Origin: Streptococcus suis
GTDB taxonomy: Bacteria; Bacillota; Bacilli; Lactobacillales; Streptococcaceae
Assembly (NCBI GenBank): GCA_029593465.1
Contig: JAKTNK010000001.1
Span: 62,001 to 126,000, forward strand
Length of the DNA: 64,000 nucleotides
Direction of reading: 5' to 3'
Below, one piece after another: positions 10,179-18,437 of this stretch; positions within the stretch are counted from its first letter, which is position 1; each line of letters opens with the position of its first letter. Position numbers and translations under genes: made by a program. Below the pieces are notes generated by a model. That model saw only the letters and a list, made by a program, of their open reading frames with translations. It was not told the DNA's origin and made no database searches.

Positions 10179-10563
10179 AAAAACACACCTTAAGGCAGGC
10201 CTCATCTACCTTGCAATCAGTGCCTTCCTTATCCTATTTACCATCGTTTATGAGCAGTATTCTTATGGAGAATCCTCTCTATTTATGAGAACCATGTTTA
10301 TCAGCCCCTTACTGGCAGCGGCTTTATTGCTATTGCGACCTAAGTCAAGTGGCTTCTTCCGCAATAAGATAGCTCTCTTACTCTTTAATTCCAGCATTGC
10401 TATTTTTGTCAGTGCTGGCTTGATCAAAGGAATTGTCGAAGTTTCTGGTAGAACAACCAGTATTGATCGCTCTTATTGGTTCATAGGAGCTGCCTTTCTT
10501 ATCGCAAGTCTTGGTTTTAATGCGTTAGGCAAGTCGAGACTAGTGGAAAAATCAACCCAATAA
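10159..10563 (+). CDS. Small four-span membrane protein
   Basis: A 134-residue protein with four hydrophobic segments (about residues 12-32, 43-60, 72-90 and 103-123) and no recognised domain. It probably starts at the TTG at 10159, which has GAGAGGTGAG upstream inside the preceding gene. The 20-nt overlap implies translational coupling to the phosphodiester glycosidase-like protein. It may be a membrane partner of that enzyme, but this is inference. Confidence 0.65.
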   Translation: MFTLVTKKTHLKAGLIYLAISAFLILFTIVYEQYSYGESSLFMRTMFISPLLAAALLLLRPKSSGFFRNKIALLLFNSSIAIFVSAGLIKGIVEVSGRTTSIDRSYWFIGAAFLIASLGFNALGKSRLVEKSTQ

Positions 10564-10584
10564 AAAAGGCCTAAAGCCTTTTTT
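10562..10584 (+). terminator. Intrinsic terminator
   Basis: A perfect 9-bp arm pair, AAAAAAGGC and GCCTTTTTT with loop CTAAA, begins in the stop codon of the small membrane protein. It is symmetrical enough to work in both directions. Confidence 0.85.
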
Positions 10585-10750
10585 ATTTGTCTTTGAAGAG
10601 GCAATAGGGGCTACTAGCAGAATCGTTATTGGCGCTCTATCGTTACCAGGATAAGTGTGTTTAAGTCGGAAAGCGACTTAAGTATTTTAATGTCGTGACA
10701 TCTTTGTATGTGGCTACCGGACTGCCGTCTTCAGATAATAGTCACGACGC
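10585..10750. other. Non-coding convergent gap with two inverted repeats
   Basis: No plausible gene is present. TTAAGTCG (10662-10669) pairs with CGACTTAA just downstream without a T-tract. GTCGTGAC near 10692 pairs with GTCACGAC near 10741, about 41 bases apart. These could be a small structured RNA or remnant terminators. Confidence 0.3.
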
Positions 10751-10785
10751 AAAAACCTCAGCTAAGGGAAACGCATAGCTGAGGT
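10751..10785 (-). terminator. Intrinsic terminator of the VTC/DUF4956 operon
   Basis: Read on the minus strand, ACCTCAGCTA and TAGCTGAGGT form a 10-bp stem followed by TTTTT, 22 bp after the DUF4956 stop. Confidence 0.85.
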
Positions 10786-10807
10786 GATATCTTGTTTTCT
10801 GATATGC

Positions 10808-11497
10808 TTAGAGGGCTTTTTTCTTCTTCACTTTTTTAGAGAGATGGAGCTTGACATCTGGTAGTGTTGCCAGCAAGTGATTGGCAAATGAAAGGTCAGT
10901 ACATCCTTTTTGCAGGTGAAGGTGGTAAAGCAATTCCAGCTGATTGGGAGTGGCATGACTTTTTAAACTGATGAGGTCATAGGATTGGCACAGCTGAGTC
11001 AATTCCATTTGGAGATGCTCTACGTTTTTTGCAGTGTTTGGAATTTGGATGCTCAGCGAACGACTGCTGCTTGCTTGTGTGACAAATAGCTTTTTTTCAT
11101 AAAAGAACCATAACATCAGAAAGATGAATGAAAAACTAAGGCTTAAGATGATATAACCCATGCCTAAAGAGAGCCCCATGACCATGGCTAAGAAGATAGC
11201 AAGGAGTTCACGCGCGCCACCTGCTGCCGATCGAAAGCGTACCAGGCTAAAAGTTCCTGCAACGGCAACCCCTGTTCCAAGATTACCATTAACCATAAAA
11301 ATAACCATTGTCATCACGCTAGGCAGAAGTGCTAGGGTGATGAGAAATTCTTGTGTGTAGGTCGCCTTGTAGCGATAGACCTGGACAAGGGCTAAGCCTA
11401 GTCCAAAACTGCTTCCCAGAGATAGGAGGAGCGCCCATGGATTGGCTGTAGTTTGACTACTGGTTTGATAAAGACTGGTAAATAGGCTACTAAGCAT
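10808..11497 (-). CDS. DUF4956 family membrane protein
   Basis: A 229-residue membrane protein with about four hydrophobic spans in the first 135 residues. The conserved VAVAGTFSLVRFRSAAGGARE signature region of DUF4956 lies near residues 75-95, and a soluble alpha/beta C-terminal domain follows. DUF4956 proteins are regularly paired with VTC-domain proteins, as here: the two genes overlap by 8 nt. The role is unknown; a membrane conduit or partner for the product of the VTC-domain enzyme is plausible. Confidence 0.85.
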   Translation of the reverse strand: MLSSLFTSLYQTSSQTTANPWALLLSLGSSFGLGLALVQVYRYKATYTQEFLITLALLPSVMTMVIFMVNGNLGTGVAVAGTFSLVRFRSAAGGARELLAIFLAMVMGLSLGMGYIILSLSFSFIFLMLWFFYEKKLFVTQASSSRSLSIQIPNTAKNVEHLQMELTQLCQSYDLISLKSHATPNQLELLYHLHLQKGCTDLSFANHLLATLPDVKLHLSKKVKKKKAL

Positions 11498-12248
11498 GAG
11501 ATTCCTCCTTTTGCTTTATTAGGCGCTCGCAGTATTTGCGATAGGCTGTTCCATACTTAGAAAAGGAGCTTTCTTGGATGCCGTACTGCTCAAGAAGGGC
11601 TACTAACCAGTCGGGTTTATGGATTCCTGATTTGACTTCCATGATGGCATATCCCTCTTCAAGGAGTGGGTAGCCATCTTTGTTATCCAAATCTGTGACT
11701 GAAAAATCGCGATAGATGAGATTGTGGTCGATGGTGATTCGAACCTTGTCTTTTGCGTGATTATTGCCTGTTTTCCGATTTTTGAGGGACAAGCGATTGT
11801 AATAGATAAAGATTCTCGGTTTTAAATCAGGGTAGCGTTTCCGAAGCTCGTTGACATCAGAGATAATCTGTTCTTGATGCTGGTTGTCTTTTGCAGGTCC
11901 CTTTTGGATGAGCTGTAAAATCTGTTTGGGGTCAGCTAAGAGCCTATTTTTATGACCAATACCTTGGCTGTCTTTGCTTTTAATTTCCAAAAAGGCAGGT
12001 CCGTCGTGGCAATCTAACAGGGAGTACGTCCGCATTCTGATCTTTTCTCTCCTGTGGCGCTTAGCGATGCTATCTCTGATAACCTGAAAATCAGGAGTGT
12101 CAAAATAAACATTAGTGATAGTTGACGTTGGAAAATCATCTTCAATCAGAAAAGCCATCAAATCTTTTTGAAGGTCTTCCAAGATTGTGGTTGGAATGAT
12201 GTACTTGCTTTCGATGCGTTTAAAGGTCATTTGAATCGATTTGTTCAT
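11490..12248 (-). CDS. VTC-domain protein (candidate polyphosphate polymerase-like enzyme)
   Basis: A 252-residue protein with the tunnel-fold VTC signature. It has Glu13/Lys15 in RIESKY, Arg71/Arg73 in IRMRTY, Glu88/Lys90 in FLEIKSK, Arg145 and Arg152 around YYNRLSL, Asp174 in TIDHNL, Glu204/Lys206 in IMEVKSG, and SKYGTAY near 230. In yeast Vtc4 these basic and acidic pairs bind triphosphate and metal while making polyphosphate. No SPX regulatory domain is present. The first gene of a two-gene operon with DUF4956, it is divergent from the DUF4353 lipoprotein gene. The actual polymer made in bacteria with this pair is not established to my knowledge. Confidence 0.82.
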   Translation of the reverse strand: MNKSIQMTFKRIESKYIIPTTILEDLQKDLMAFLIEDDFPTSTITNVYFDTPDFQVIRDSIAKRHRREKIRMRTYSLLDCHDGPAFLEIKSKDSQGIGHKNRLLADPKQILQLIQKGPAKDNQHQEQIISDVNELRKRYPDLKPRIFIYYNRLSLKNRKTGNNHAKDKVRITIDHNLIYRDFSVTDLDNKDGYPLLEEGYAIMEVKSGIHKPDWLVALLEQYGIQESSFSKYGTAYRKYCERLIKQKEESHA

Positions 12249-12443
12249 AAGATAGTCCTTCTTTCTAATCGGTAAAATGTATAATAATTACCTTTGATAG
12301 AACAACTATAATCATCGAACTTGAAAGAAAGCTTAAATACTTGCTTTCAGAAATTTACGTTAAGGTTTCTTTGAATAATCTTTCAGTTTTCTTTTAGAAA
12401 TAGTTATTATGATTAGGTCATCAAATGAAAAGAGGAACCGATT
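12249..12443. promoter_or_regulatory. Divergent promoter region between VTC and DUF4353 genes
   Basis: The gap is AT-rich and holds recurring CTTTCAG and TTTCTTT elements (about 12340-12395), the kind of pattern a response regulator might bind. A plus-strand -10 candidate is TATTAT at 12405-12410. On the minus strand a TATACA/TATTAT element lies near 12280. Confidence 0.35.
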
Positions 12444-13676
12444 ATGAACGATTTATCTAAACCATTAAGTGTCACCAAATTAGCAGTTGTTGGTTTTACC
12501 AGTTTGCTGCTATTATCAGCCTGCTCAACCAAAAGCAATGCTGAGCAAAGCAGTGCCACAAAAACGTCTAGCAGCCAAGTAGCAGCAAGTCAAGCAGATA
12601 CTTCATCTTATATCACCGATGCTGATCGTGATACTAGCTATGATATGGCGACAAGTACCACAATCGCTTTGTCAGGCAATAGTGCAACGGTCAGTGGTGA
12701 AGGAGCTAGCTATTCTGATGGTCTTGTTTCGATTTCTAAAGCTGGTACTTATATCATCTCTGGAAACTCTAGTCAGATTCAAGTTCAAGTGACGGCTGGG
12801 GATTCTGACGAAGTGCATCTCATCTTAGATAATACAACAATGACAGCCGACAAAGCTCCGATTGCTATCTTAAAGGCAGGCCATGTTTATCTGACCTTAG
12901 CTGAAGGTAGTGACAATAGCTTATCGGACTCAAGTAACAATACTGATAAAGTGGTTGATGCAGCACTCTTTTCCAAAACAGATTTAACGATTAACGGCTC
13001 AGGAACATTGAGTGTTGATGGCAAAACAAACGATGCGATCAAGGTTAATGATAGCCTCCATATTGTCGGTGGGAACTTTAAGCTGACAGCAGTTGGGGAT
13101 ACCTTGACTGTTAACGATGAACTGAATATCGTTGATAGCAAGCTGGCCCTAGAGGCGGGTGAAGATGCTGTCAAGGTCGATAACGATGACGACCAAACCC
13201 TAGGAAACATGTACCTTGCTAACAATACAATGACCATCACGACAGGTGATGATGGCATTCATGCGTCGGGAAATCTGGTGATTGACAGTGGTAACTATGA
13301 CATTAAGCAATCTGCTGAGGGTATCGAAGGTGCTAGAATTACAATCAATGGCGGTCAGTTCAACATTGAAGCAACTGATGATGGGATTAACGCTGCCAAT
13401 ACCAACTTAACTGCTAGTCAAATCGGAATGACCTTCAATGGCGGAGACTTTGTCATTAATATGGGAGCAGGAGATACAGATGCGGTTGACTCTAACGGTG
13501 ATTTAACCGTTGCGGGAGCTAATTTTGACATTACTGCCCAGTCTGCCTTTGATGCAGATGGAGAGATTACCTACACAGGTGGGACAATCTTGGTTAATGG
13601 TGAAGAAATTTCTGAAATCACGGTTTCAGGCCCTGGCCCCGGTGGTTTTGGTGGTAATGGGATGCCCCGCCACTAA
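12444..13676 (+). CDS. DUF4353 carbohydrate-binding-like lipoprotein
   Basis: A 410-residue lipoprotein precursor. A positive N-terminus and hydrophobic core end in lipobox LLSAC (lipidated Cys about residue 27). A Ser/Thr/Ala/Gln linker follows, then a long acidic right-handed beta-helix-like region with repeating GNxxI, DDGI and ADGDGI-type turns. This matches the DUF4353 family (annotated as carbohydrate-binding domain-containing protein). The C-terminus is Gly/Pro-rich. It should sit on the outer face of the membrane. Divergence from VTC/DUF4956 and 52-bp spacing to the glycosyltransferase suggest one functional unit. Confidence 0.82.
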   Translation: MNDLSKPLSVTKLAVVGFTSLLLLSACSTKSNAEQSSATKTSSSQVAASQADTSSYITDADRDTSYDMATSTTIALSGNSATVSGEGASYSDGLVSISKAGTYIISGNSSQIQVQVTAGDSDEVHLILDNTTMTADKAPIAILKAGHVYLTLAEGSDNSLSDSSNNTDKVVDAALFSKTDLTINGSGTLSVDGKTNDAIKVNDSLHIVGGNFKLTAVGDTLTVNDELNIVDSKLALEAGEDAVKVDNDDDQTLGNMYLANNTMTITTGDDGIHASGNLVIDSGNYDIKQSAEGIEGARITINGGQFNIEATDDGINAANTNLTASQIGMTFNGGDFVINMGAGDTDAVDSNGDLTVAGANFDITAQSAFDADGEITYTGGTILVNGEEISEITVSGPGPGGFGGNGMPRH

Positions 13677-13728
13677 TTAGTCATTCAAGCTCCAAAACCT
13701 CTCTGATAACATGAAAGGAGAAAAGCTT

Positions 13729-14736
13729 ATGTATATCATTATTCCTTCTTATGAACCCGATCAGCGTTTGGTTGATCTTGTGACTGAACTCAAAAAACAA
13801 TTATCAGCAGCTAAATTGCTTGTGGTGAACGACGGTAGTGGCCCCAACTATCAAGAATATTTTCGTGACGTAGCGTTTCAAGGAGCGACCGTTCTTGAAC
13901 ACCTTACCAATAAAGGTAAGGGGGCTGCCTTAAAAACAGCCTTTAAGGTCATCCAGCAATATGGAAAACAAGATGTGATGATAACGGTTGATAGCGATGG
14001 CCAGCATCTAGTGCCAGATATTATTCGCGTAGCTGAGGCGACGCAAGAAGCACCAGATACCATTACCCTTGGTAGCCGATCCTTTGTTGGAAAGGTTCCA
14101 CTAAGAAGTCGCTTTGGCAATCACGTGACCGCTCTTTTATTTCGATTGGTGACTGGATTACACCTGACCGATACCCAAACGGGTCTTAGGGGGTTGCCTA
14201 CGGACTTGATTCCATGGCTATTAGCCTTAAAGGGGGATCGTTTTGAATATGAGTTTAACATGTTGCTTGAGGCTAAAAAGGTGGGTTACCGTATCCAAGA
14301 GGTGGCCATCGAAACCATCTATTTGGAAGATAATAAGAGTTCGCATTTCCGACCGATTAAGGACTCTCTGCGGATATACGCCCCTTTCTTAAAGTTCTCA
14401 GGGACGGCTCTTCTGGCAGCAATGATTGATGCTGTGGTCTTATTTATCATGATGGCCTGGAGTAACCATTTATTATTATCGGTTATTCTAGCGCGTGTCC
14501 TGAGTGCTCTGACACAGTGCTTGTTAAATGCTAATTTCGTTTTTCATAATACCAGTCATCTATTTCGAACGATGATACGCTATGGCATTCTGGTAGTAGT
14601 GATACTGGCTTGCAATTATGTCCTAATGAGTAGTTTACTGACGGTTGGGATAGGCCTATTCTTAGCGAAGCTAGTGACTGAAACACTCTTATTTTTAGTG
14701 AGTTACCGTGTCCAACAATCGCACGTGTTTGTCTAA
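13729..14736 (+). CDS. GT2 glycosyltransferase fused to a GtrA membrane domain
   Basis: A 335-residue fusion. Residues 1-210 are a family 2 glycosyltransferase of the dolichol-phosphate-mannose/undecaprenyl-phosphate-sugar type, with IPSYEP, NDGS, nucleotide-binding DSD at 88-90 and QTGLRG. Residues 220-335 are four GtrA-type membrane spans. It would make a polyprenyl-phosphate sugar and help deliver it across the membrane. ATG 13729 is chosen because AAAGGAG (13713-13719) precedes it, whereas the upstream ATG 13711 overlaps that site. The last 20 codons resemble a debris copy at 14790-14870. Confidence 0.87.
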   Translation: MYIIIPSYEPDQRLVDLVTELKKQLSAAKLLVVNDGSGPNYQEYFRDVAFQGATVLEHLTNKGKGAALKTAFKVIQQYGKQDVMITVDSDGQHLVPDIIRVAEATQEAPDTITLGSRSFVGKVPLRSRFGNHVTALLFRLVTGLHLTDTQTGLRGLPTDLIPWLLALKGDRFEYEFNMLLEAKKVGYRIQEVAIETIYLEDNKSSHFRPIKDSLRIYAPFLKFSGTALLAAMIDAVVLFIMMAWSNHLLLSVILARVLSALTQCLLNANFVFHNTSHLFRTMIRYGILVVVILACNYVLMSSLLTVGIGLFLAKLVTETLLFLVSYRVQQSHVFV

Positions 14737-14789
14737 GCTGCTAAACATCATAAAACATGCTATCAGTTATACTTCTATGGAACGATATC

Positions 14790-14870
14790 ATGATTAGAGG
14801 AGCATACCTTTACTTATTTAAGTTAGTAACCGAAACACTTTTATTCCTAGTGACTTTTCTCTTTAACTAA
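14790..14870 (+). pseudogene. Remnant of a second GtrA-domain gene (C-terminal tail only)
   Basis: A 26-codon open stretch ending TAA encodes LFKLVTETLLFLVTFLFN. This parallels the C-terminus of the adjacent GT2-GtrA protein (AKLVTETLLFLVSYRV) with clear nucleotide similarity. It has no Shine-Dalgarno and no domain upstream. It is best read as the leftover of a duplicated or replaced gene at the left edge of the restriction island. Confidence 0.55.
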
Positions 14871-14943
14871 CGTCATGCTATTTTTGGATAATTTTATTAG
14901 GACATTTTAGGTTTTGATAACCCTAGTAGGAATTATTGAATTG

Positions 14944-14952
14944 TGATAAAAT
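14944..14952 (+). promoter_or_regulatory. Promoter candidate for the restriction operon and its leader
   Basis: TGA followed by TAAAAT (14947-14952) forms an extended -10 about 45 bp before the leader ATG. An alternative is TTGAAT (14936-14941) with TAATAT around 14960. Confidence 0.45.
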
Positions 14953-14997
14953 AATGTCATAATATTCTATTAAGGGAGAATTTAAGGAGTAGAGAAA

Positions 14998-15144
14998 ATG
15001 GCTCAAACCCTTGCGGCTGTATATATATATATATATATATCAACGCTTCGCTTAAAATCTAATAATGATAACATCAGATATTTTAACTACCTGGCAGAAA
15101 ACTGTCAGGTTTTTTGGCGTGGATTTGGGAGGGGAGTTTTATGA
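14998..15144 (+). CDS. 48-codon leader ORF with (TA)10 tract, overlapping the helicase start
   Basis: ATG 14998 has an excellent Shine-Dalgarno (AAGGAG, 14984-14989, 8 nt spacing). The frame reads MAQTLAAV, then alternating Tyr-Ile from the TA tract (15020-15040), then about 34 codons. It crosses an intrinsic-terminator hairpin (15090-15115) and stops at TGA 15142-15144, sharing ATGA with the helicase ATG at 15141. Adding or removing one TA puts a TAA just after the repeat, before the hairpin. I infer a slippage-controlled leader that sets transcription read-through and translational coupling. It could instead be a chance ORF or the stump of a lost gene. Confidence 0.55.
   Translation: MAQTLAAVYIYIYISTLRLKSNNDNIRYFNYLAENCQVFWRGFGRGVL
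15020..15040 (+). repeat. Dinucleotide microsatellite (TA)10
   Basis: Twenty-one bases of uninterrupted TA alternation, ten TA units plus T, inside the translated leader. Such tracts slip during replication. Here each 2-nt change shifts the leader frame. Confidence 0.95.
15090..15115 (+). terminator. Intrinsic terminator / attenuator upstream of the helicase gene
   Basis: CCTGGCAG and CTGTCAGG form an 8-bp stem (one G-U pair) with an AAAA loop, followed directly by six T. It stands 25 bp before the first restriction-operon gene and lies inside the leader ORF. A ribosome reading the leader would disrupt it. Confidence 0.75.
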
Positions 15145-18100
15145 CTGACCATCACGAGAAAACCTCTCAACGATTGGATATTGATAACCGACAATTACTT
15201 TTAGGAGATGTTTTAAAAGAAAATCTCACTTCAGGTAGTAAAGTGAAAATGGCTGCAGCGACTTTTTCAATGTTTGCTTATCAGTCGCTCAAAGAAGAAT
15301 TAGAACAGATAGATGAGTTGCAATTCATTTTTACCGACCCGACATTTACAACGGATGAATTACCAAAAGAATACAGAGAATACGCTATACCAAAGCGTCA
15401 ACGCGAGGGTTCGATTTTTGGTGCTAAACATGAATTAAAACTCATGAATGAACTCAAACAAAAGGCATTGGCTAAGGAATGTTCCAACTGGATTAGAGAC
15501 AAAGTGACTTTTAAATCTATTAATGTTACAGATGAGGACATTGATACTGGTATCAGGATAGAGACTGATGAAGAGCATTTGGCTATTGATCGTTTGAAGC
15601 AGTTTGATTTAAAAGAATTGGGTTACGAAAAAAGTCTCTTTAAATCGACCCGGCATTTGTATCACGCGCCAGAAAGTCAAGCCTATCTCCAAGAATTTGA
15701 TGACTATTGGCAAAATGATGCTTATTTTAGAGACGTTACCCAAGAAGTCTTAGAAAACCTTACCATTGCTCACAAAGAACATTCTCCAGAATTTCTATAT
15801 TACGTTACCCTATACAATCTATTTAAAGATTTTTTGGAAGATGTGTCTCAGGATCATATGGCAAATGAAAAAGTTGGTTTTAAAGAATCTAAAATTTGGA
15901 ACCTCCTTTACGATTTTCAAAAAGATGCGGTTGAATCTCTGATTAGCAAGTTAGAAAAATATAACGGCTGTATTTTAGCAGACTCTGTTGGTCTAGGAAA
16001 GACCTTTACAGCGCTAGCTGTTATGACCTATTATGCCTATCGTGGCAAACGTATCCTGGTGCTTTGCCCTAAGAAACTCGAAAATAACTGGAACATGTAC
16101 CGCCATGATTACAAAAACAATCCTATTTATGATCGCTATTTACAATACGATGTTTTGTATCACACAGATATGAGTCGTGATTCAGGCATGTCAAACGGCA
16201 TTGACCTCTCATTAAATCGTTTCGATACCTATGATTTAGTGGTTATTGATGAATCCCACAATTTTAGAAATGGTGGATCAACCGACAAGGAAATAGAAGC
16301 AGGCAAAGAAAATAGGTACACTCGTCTCATGAATCGCGTCATTCGTGAAGGTGTAGAGACAAAAGTTCTTATGCTTTCAGCAACACCAGTCAATAACCGC
16401 TTTAATGACCTTAAAAATCAGCTAGCCTTAGCATATGAAGGTCATTCAGAGCAAATGGATGCCAAACTTAATTTGAAGACCTCCATTGATGATATTTTTA
16501 GGCAAGCACAACTGGCTTATAACCAATGGGCAGATTTGGAAGCTAAGGACAGAACGACTAAACGCCTGCTTGATAAACTTGATTTTGATTTTTTTAAGGT
16601 TTTAGACAGTGTTACGATAGCTAGAAGTCGTAAGCATATCCGAGAATTTTACGATCAAAAGGCTATTGGAGACTTCCCTCAACGACTTAAACCTAAAAAT
16701 ATTTACCCCGATTTAACACTAAATCATCCTGACATCAGTTATCAAAGGATTTACCAGCTTATTGATAAGCTACAGCTGACTATTTACCAACCAAGTCTTC
16801 ATATTTATCCGTCAAAGCTGTATAAATACGAGGTTAAACGTGACGGTAAAACCAAGAATTTGACGCAGTTAGGCCGTGAAGCAGGTGTCAAAAAACTCAT
16901 GATGATTAACCTGCTTAAACGATTGGAAAGTTCCGTTGAAGCCTTTCGCTATACTCTAGTAGATGTCGTTCAGAATCTGGTTAAGTCAACGCTGGCAACC
17001 ATTACTGCTTTTGAGGCATCCGGAAAAGATGGTTTAGTATCTGGAATTGATGTGTCCAACCAAGACTTTGACACAGAAGATAGCAATTCTGATTTTATTG
17101 TTGGAAAGAAAATTAGTATCGACCTTGCCGACATGGATTACCAAAGTTGGAAAAGAGAACTGATGGCTGACCTCAATATCATGACAGAGATAGAAGCCTT
17201 GTTAAAAGTCATTACACCTAAGGAAGATGCAAAATTACAAGCTCTAAAAACACTCATTGATGACAAAATCAAGGACCCTCTTAACCCAGGCAATAAAAAA
17301 CTCATTATCTTCTCAGCCTTTGCGACAACTGTTGATTACCTTTATGAAGCCTTGGCAGATGACCTTCTACAAAAGTATGGCTTATACACAGCCAAGGTTT
17401 CAGGTGTAGATGGCTATCGCACAACTCTTCCGACACAAAATCGAGATCTCAATAGTATTTTGACCTACTTTTCACCAAAATCGAAGAGTAAACACCTGCT
17501 TTACCCAGATGATGATAAGGAAATCGATATCCTCATCGCAACGGATGTCATCTCAGAAGGTCAAAACCTACAAGACGCTGATATGATGGTTAATTTTGAC
17601 ATTCATTGGAATCCTGTTCGCATCATCCAGCGGTTTGGGCGCGTGGACCGTATCGGCTCTCAAAACAAGTACATTCAACTCGTCAACTTTTGGCCCAACA
17701 TCGAGCTAGATGACTACATCAATCTCAAGTCTAGGGTTGAAGCCCGCATGAAAATATCAGTTCTGACCTCAACCGCAGATGACAACGTCCTTTCAGACGA
17801 AGAAATAGAAGATAACAACTATCGTAAAAAGCAATTAGAACGTTTACGCAATGAAGTTGTTGATTTAGAAGACATGTCTGAAGGCATCTCCATCATGGAC
17901 TTGGGTATGGAAGATTATCGCTTGGATTTGCAAAAATACCTGGAACAACAGCCAGACTTAGAAAAAGTTCCAAATGGCCTCCAAACCTTAGTCGGAGTGG
18001 ACAGGCCTGAGGATCAAGGTGTCATCTTCGTCCTCAAGGACTTGAATGACCAAAAAGAAAGACAAGCTAAAAACCGTCTCTACCCTTATGCACTGGTTTA

Positions 18101-18437
18101 CATCGCACAAGATGGCACCATTCGCTACAGCCTAGATGACAGCAAGGCCCTTTTGGAAAAACTCCGTCTTCTGACAAAAGGACATGACACTCCCCATTGG
18201 GATTTGGTTGATGCCTTTAACAAAGCGACCCAAGATGGCAGCGACATGACAACTTACACCCAGCTCCTGCAGGAGGTTATCAGCCATCTAGCTGAAACCC
18301 AGGAGCAATCTACCATGGACGCCCTTTTCTCATTGTCGTCTGTTAATCTTTTTGAAGAATCCTCTGATAGCTTGGATGACTTTGAATTGATAGCCTTCTT
18401 TGTTCTCTTAGTACAGGGAGGTGACCAAGATGCCTAA
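15141..18437 (+). CDS. SNF2/superfamily 2 helicase with PLD-like N-terminal region
   Basis: A 1099-residue protein. The N-terminal 200 residues resemble the PLD-like domain of a helicase family found in restriction islands, but I see no HxK(x)nD catalytic motif. The ATPase core has Walker A GLGKT (284-288), DESH (about 370-373), LSATPVNNR (motif III), and a C-terminal helicase half with ATDVISEGQNLQ and QRFGRVDRIG (motif VI). It probably translocates on DNA as a defence effector or accessory. GGGAGGGGAG precedes ATG 15141, chosen over an in-frame TTG at 15114. It overlaps DUF4391 by 8 nt. Confidence 0.85.
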   Translation: MTDHHEKTSQRLDIDNRQLLLGDVLKENLTSGSKVKMAAATFSMFAYQSLKEELEQIDELQFIFTDPTFTTDELPKEYREYAIPKRQREGSIFGAKHELKLMNELKQKALAKECSNWIRDKVTFKSINVTDEDIDTGIRIETDEEHLAIDRLKQFDLKELGYEKSLFKSTRHLYHAPESQAYLQEFDDYWQNDAYFRDVTQEVLENLTIAHKEHSPEFLYYVTLYNLFKDFLEDVSQDHMANEKVGFKESKIWNLLYDFQKDAVESLISKLEKYNGCILADSVGLGKTFTALAVMTYYAYRGKRILVLCPKKLENNWNMYRHDYKNNPIYDRYLQYDVLYHTDMSRDSGMSNGIDLSLNRFDTYDLVVIDESHNFRNGGSTDKEIEAGKENRYTRLMNRVIREGVETKVLMLSATPVNNRFNDLKNQLALAYEGHSEQMDAKLNLKTSIDDIFRQAQLAYNQWADLEAKDRTTKRLLDKLDFDFFKVLDSVTIARSRKHIREFYDQKAIGDFPQRLKPKNIYPDLTLNHPDISYQRIYQLIDKLQLTIYQPSLHIYPSKLYKYEVKRDGKTKNLTQLGREAGVKKLMMINLLKRLESSVEAFRYTLVDVVQNLVKSTLATITAFEASGKDGLVSGIDVSNQDFDTEDSNSDFIVGKKISIDLADMDYQSWKRELMADLNIMTEIEALLKVITPKEDAKLQALKTLIDDKIKDPLNPGNKKLIIFSAFATTVDYLYEALADDLLQKYGLYTAKVSGVDGYRTTLPTQNRDLNSILTYFSPKSKSKHLLYPDDDKEIDILIATDVISEGQNLQDADMMVNFDIHWNPVRIIQRFGRVDRIGSQNKYIQLVNFWPNIELDDYINLKSRVEARMKISVLTSTADDNVLSDEEIEDNNYRKKQLERLRNEVVDLEDMSEGISIMDLGMEDYRLDLQKYLEQQPDLEKVPNGLQTLVGVDRPEDQGVIFVLKDLNDQKERQAKNRLYPYALVYIAQDGTIRYSLDDSKALLEKLRLLTKGHDTPHWDLVDAFNKATQDGSDMTTYTQLLQEVISHLAETQEQSTMDALFSLSSVNLFEESSDSLDDFELIAFFVLLVQGGDQDA

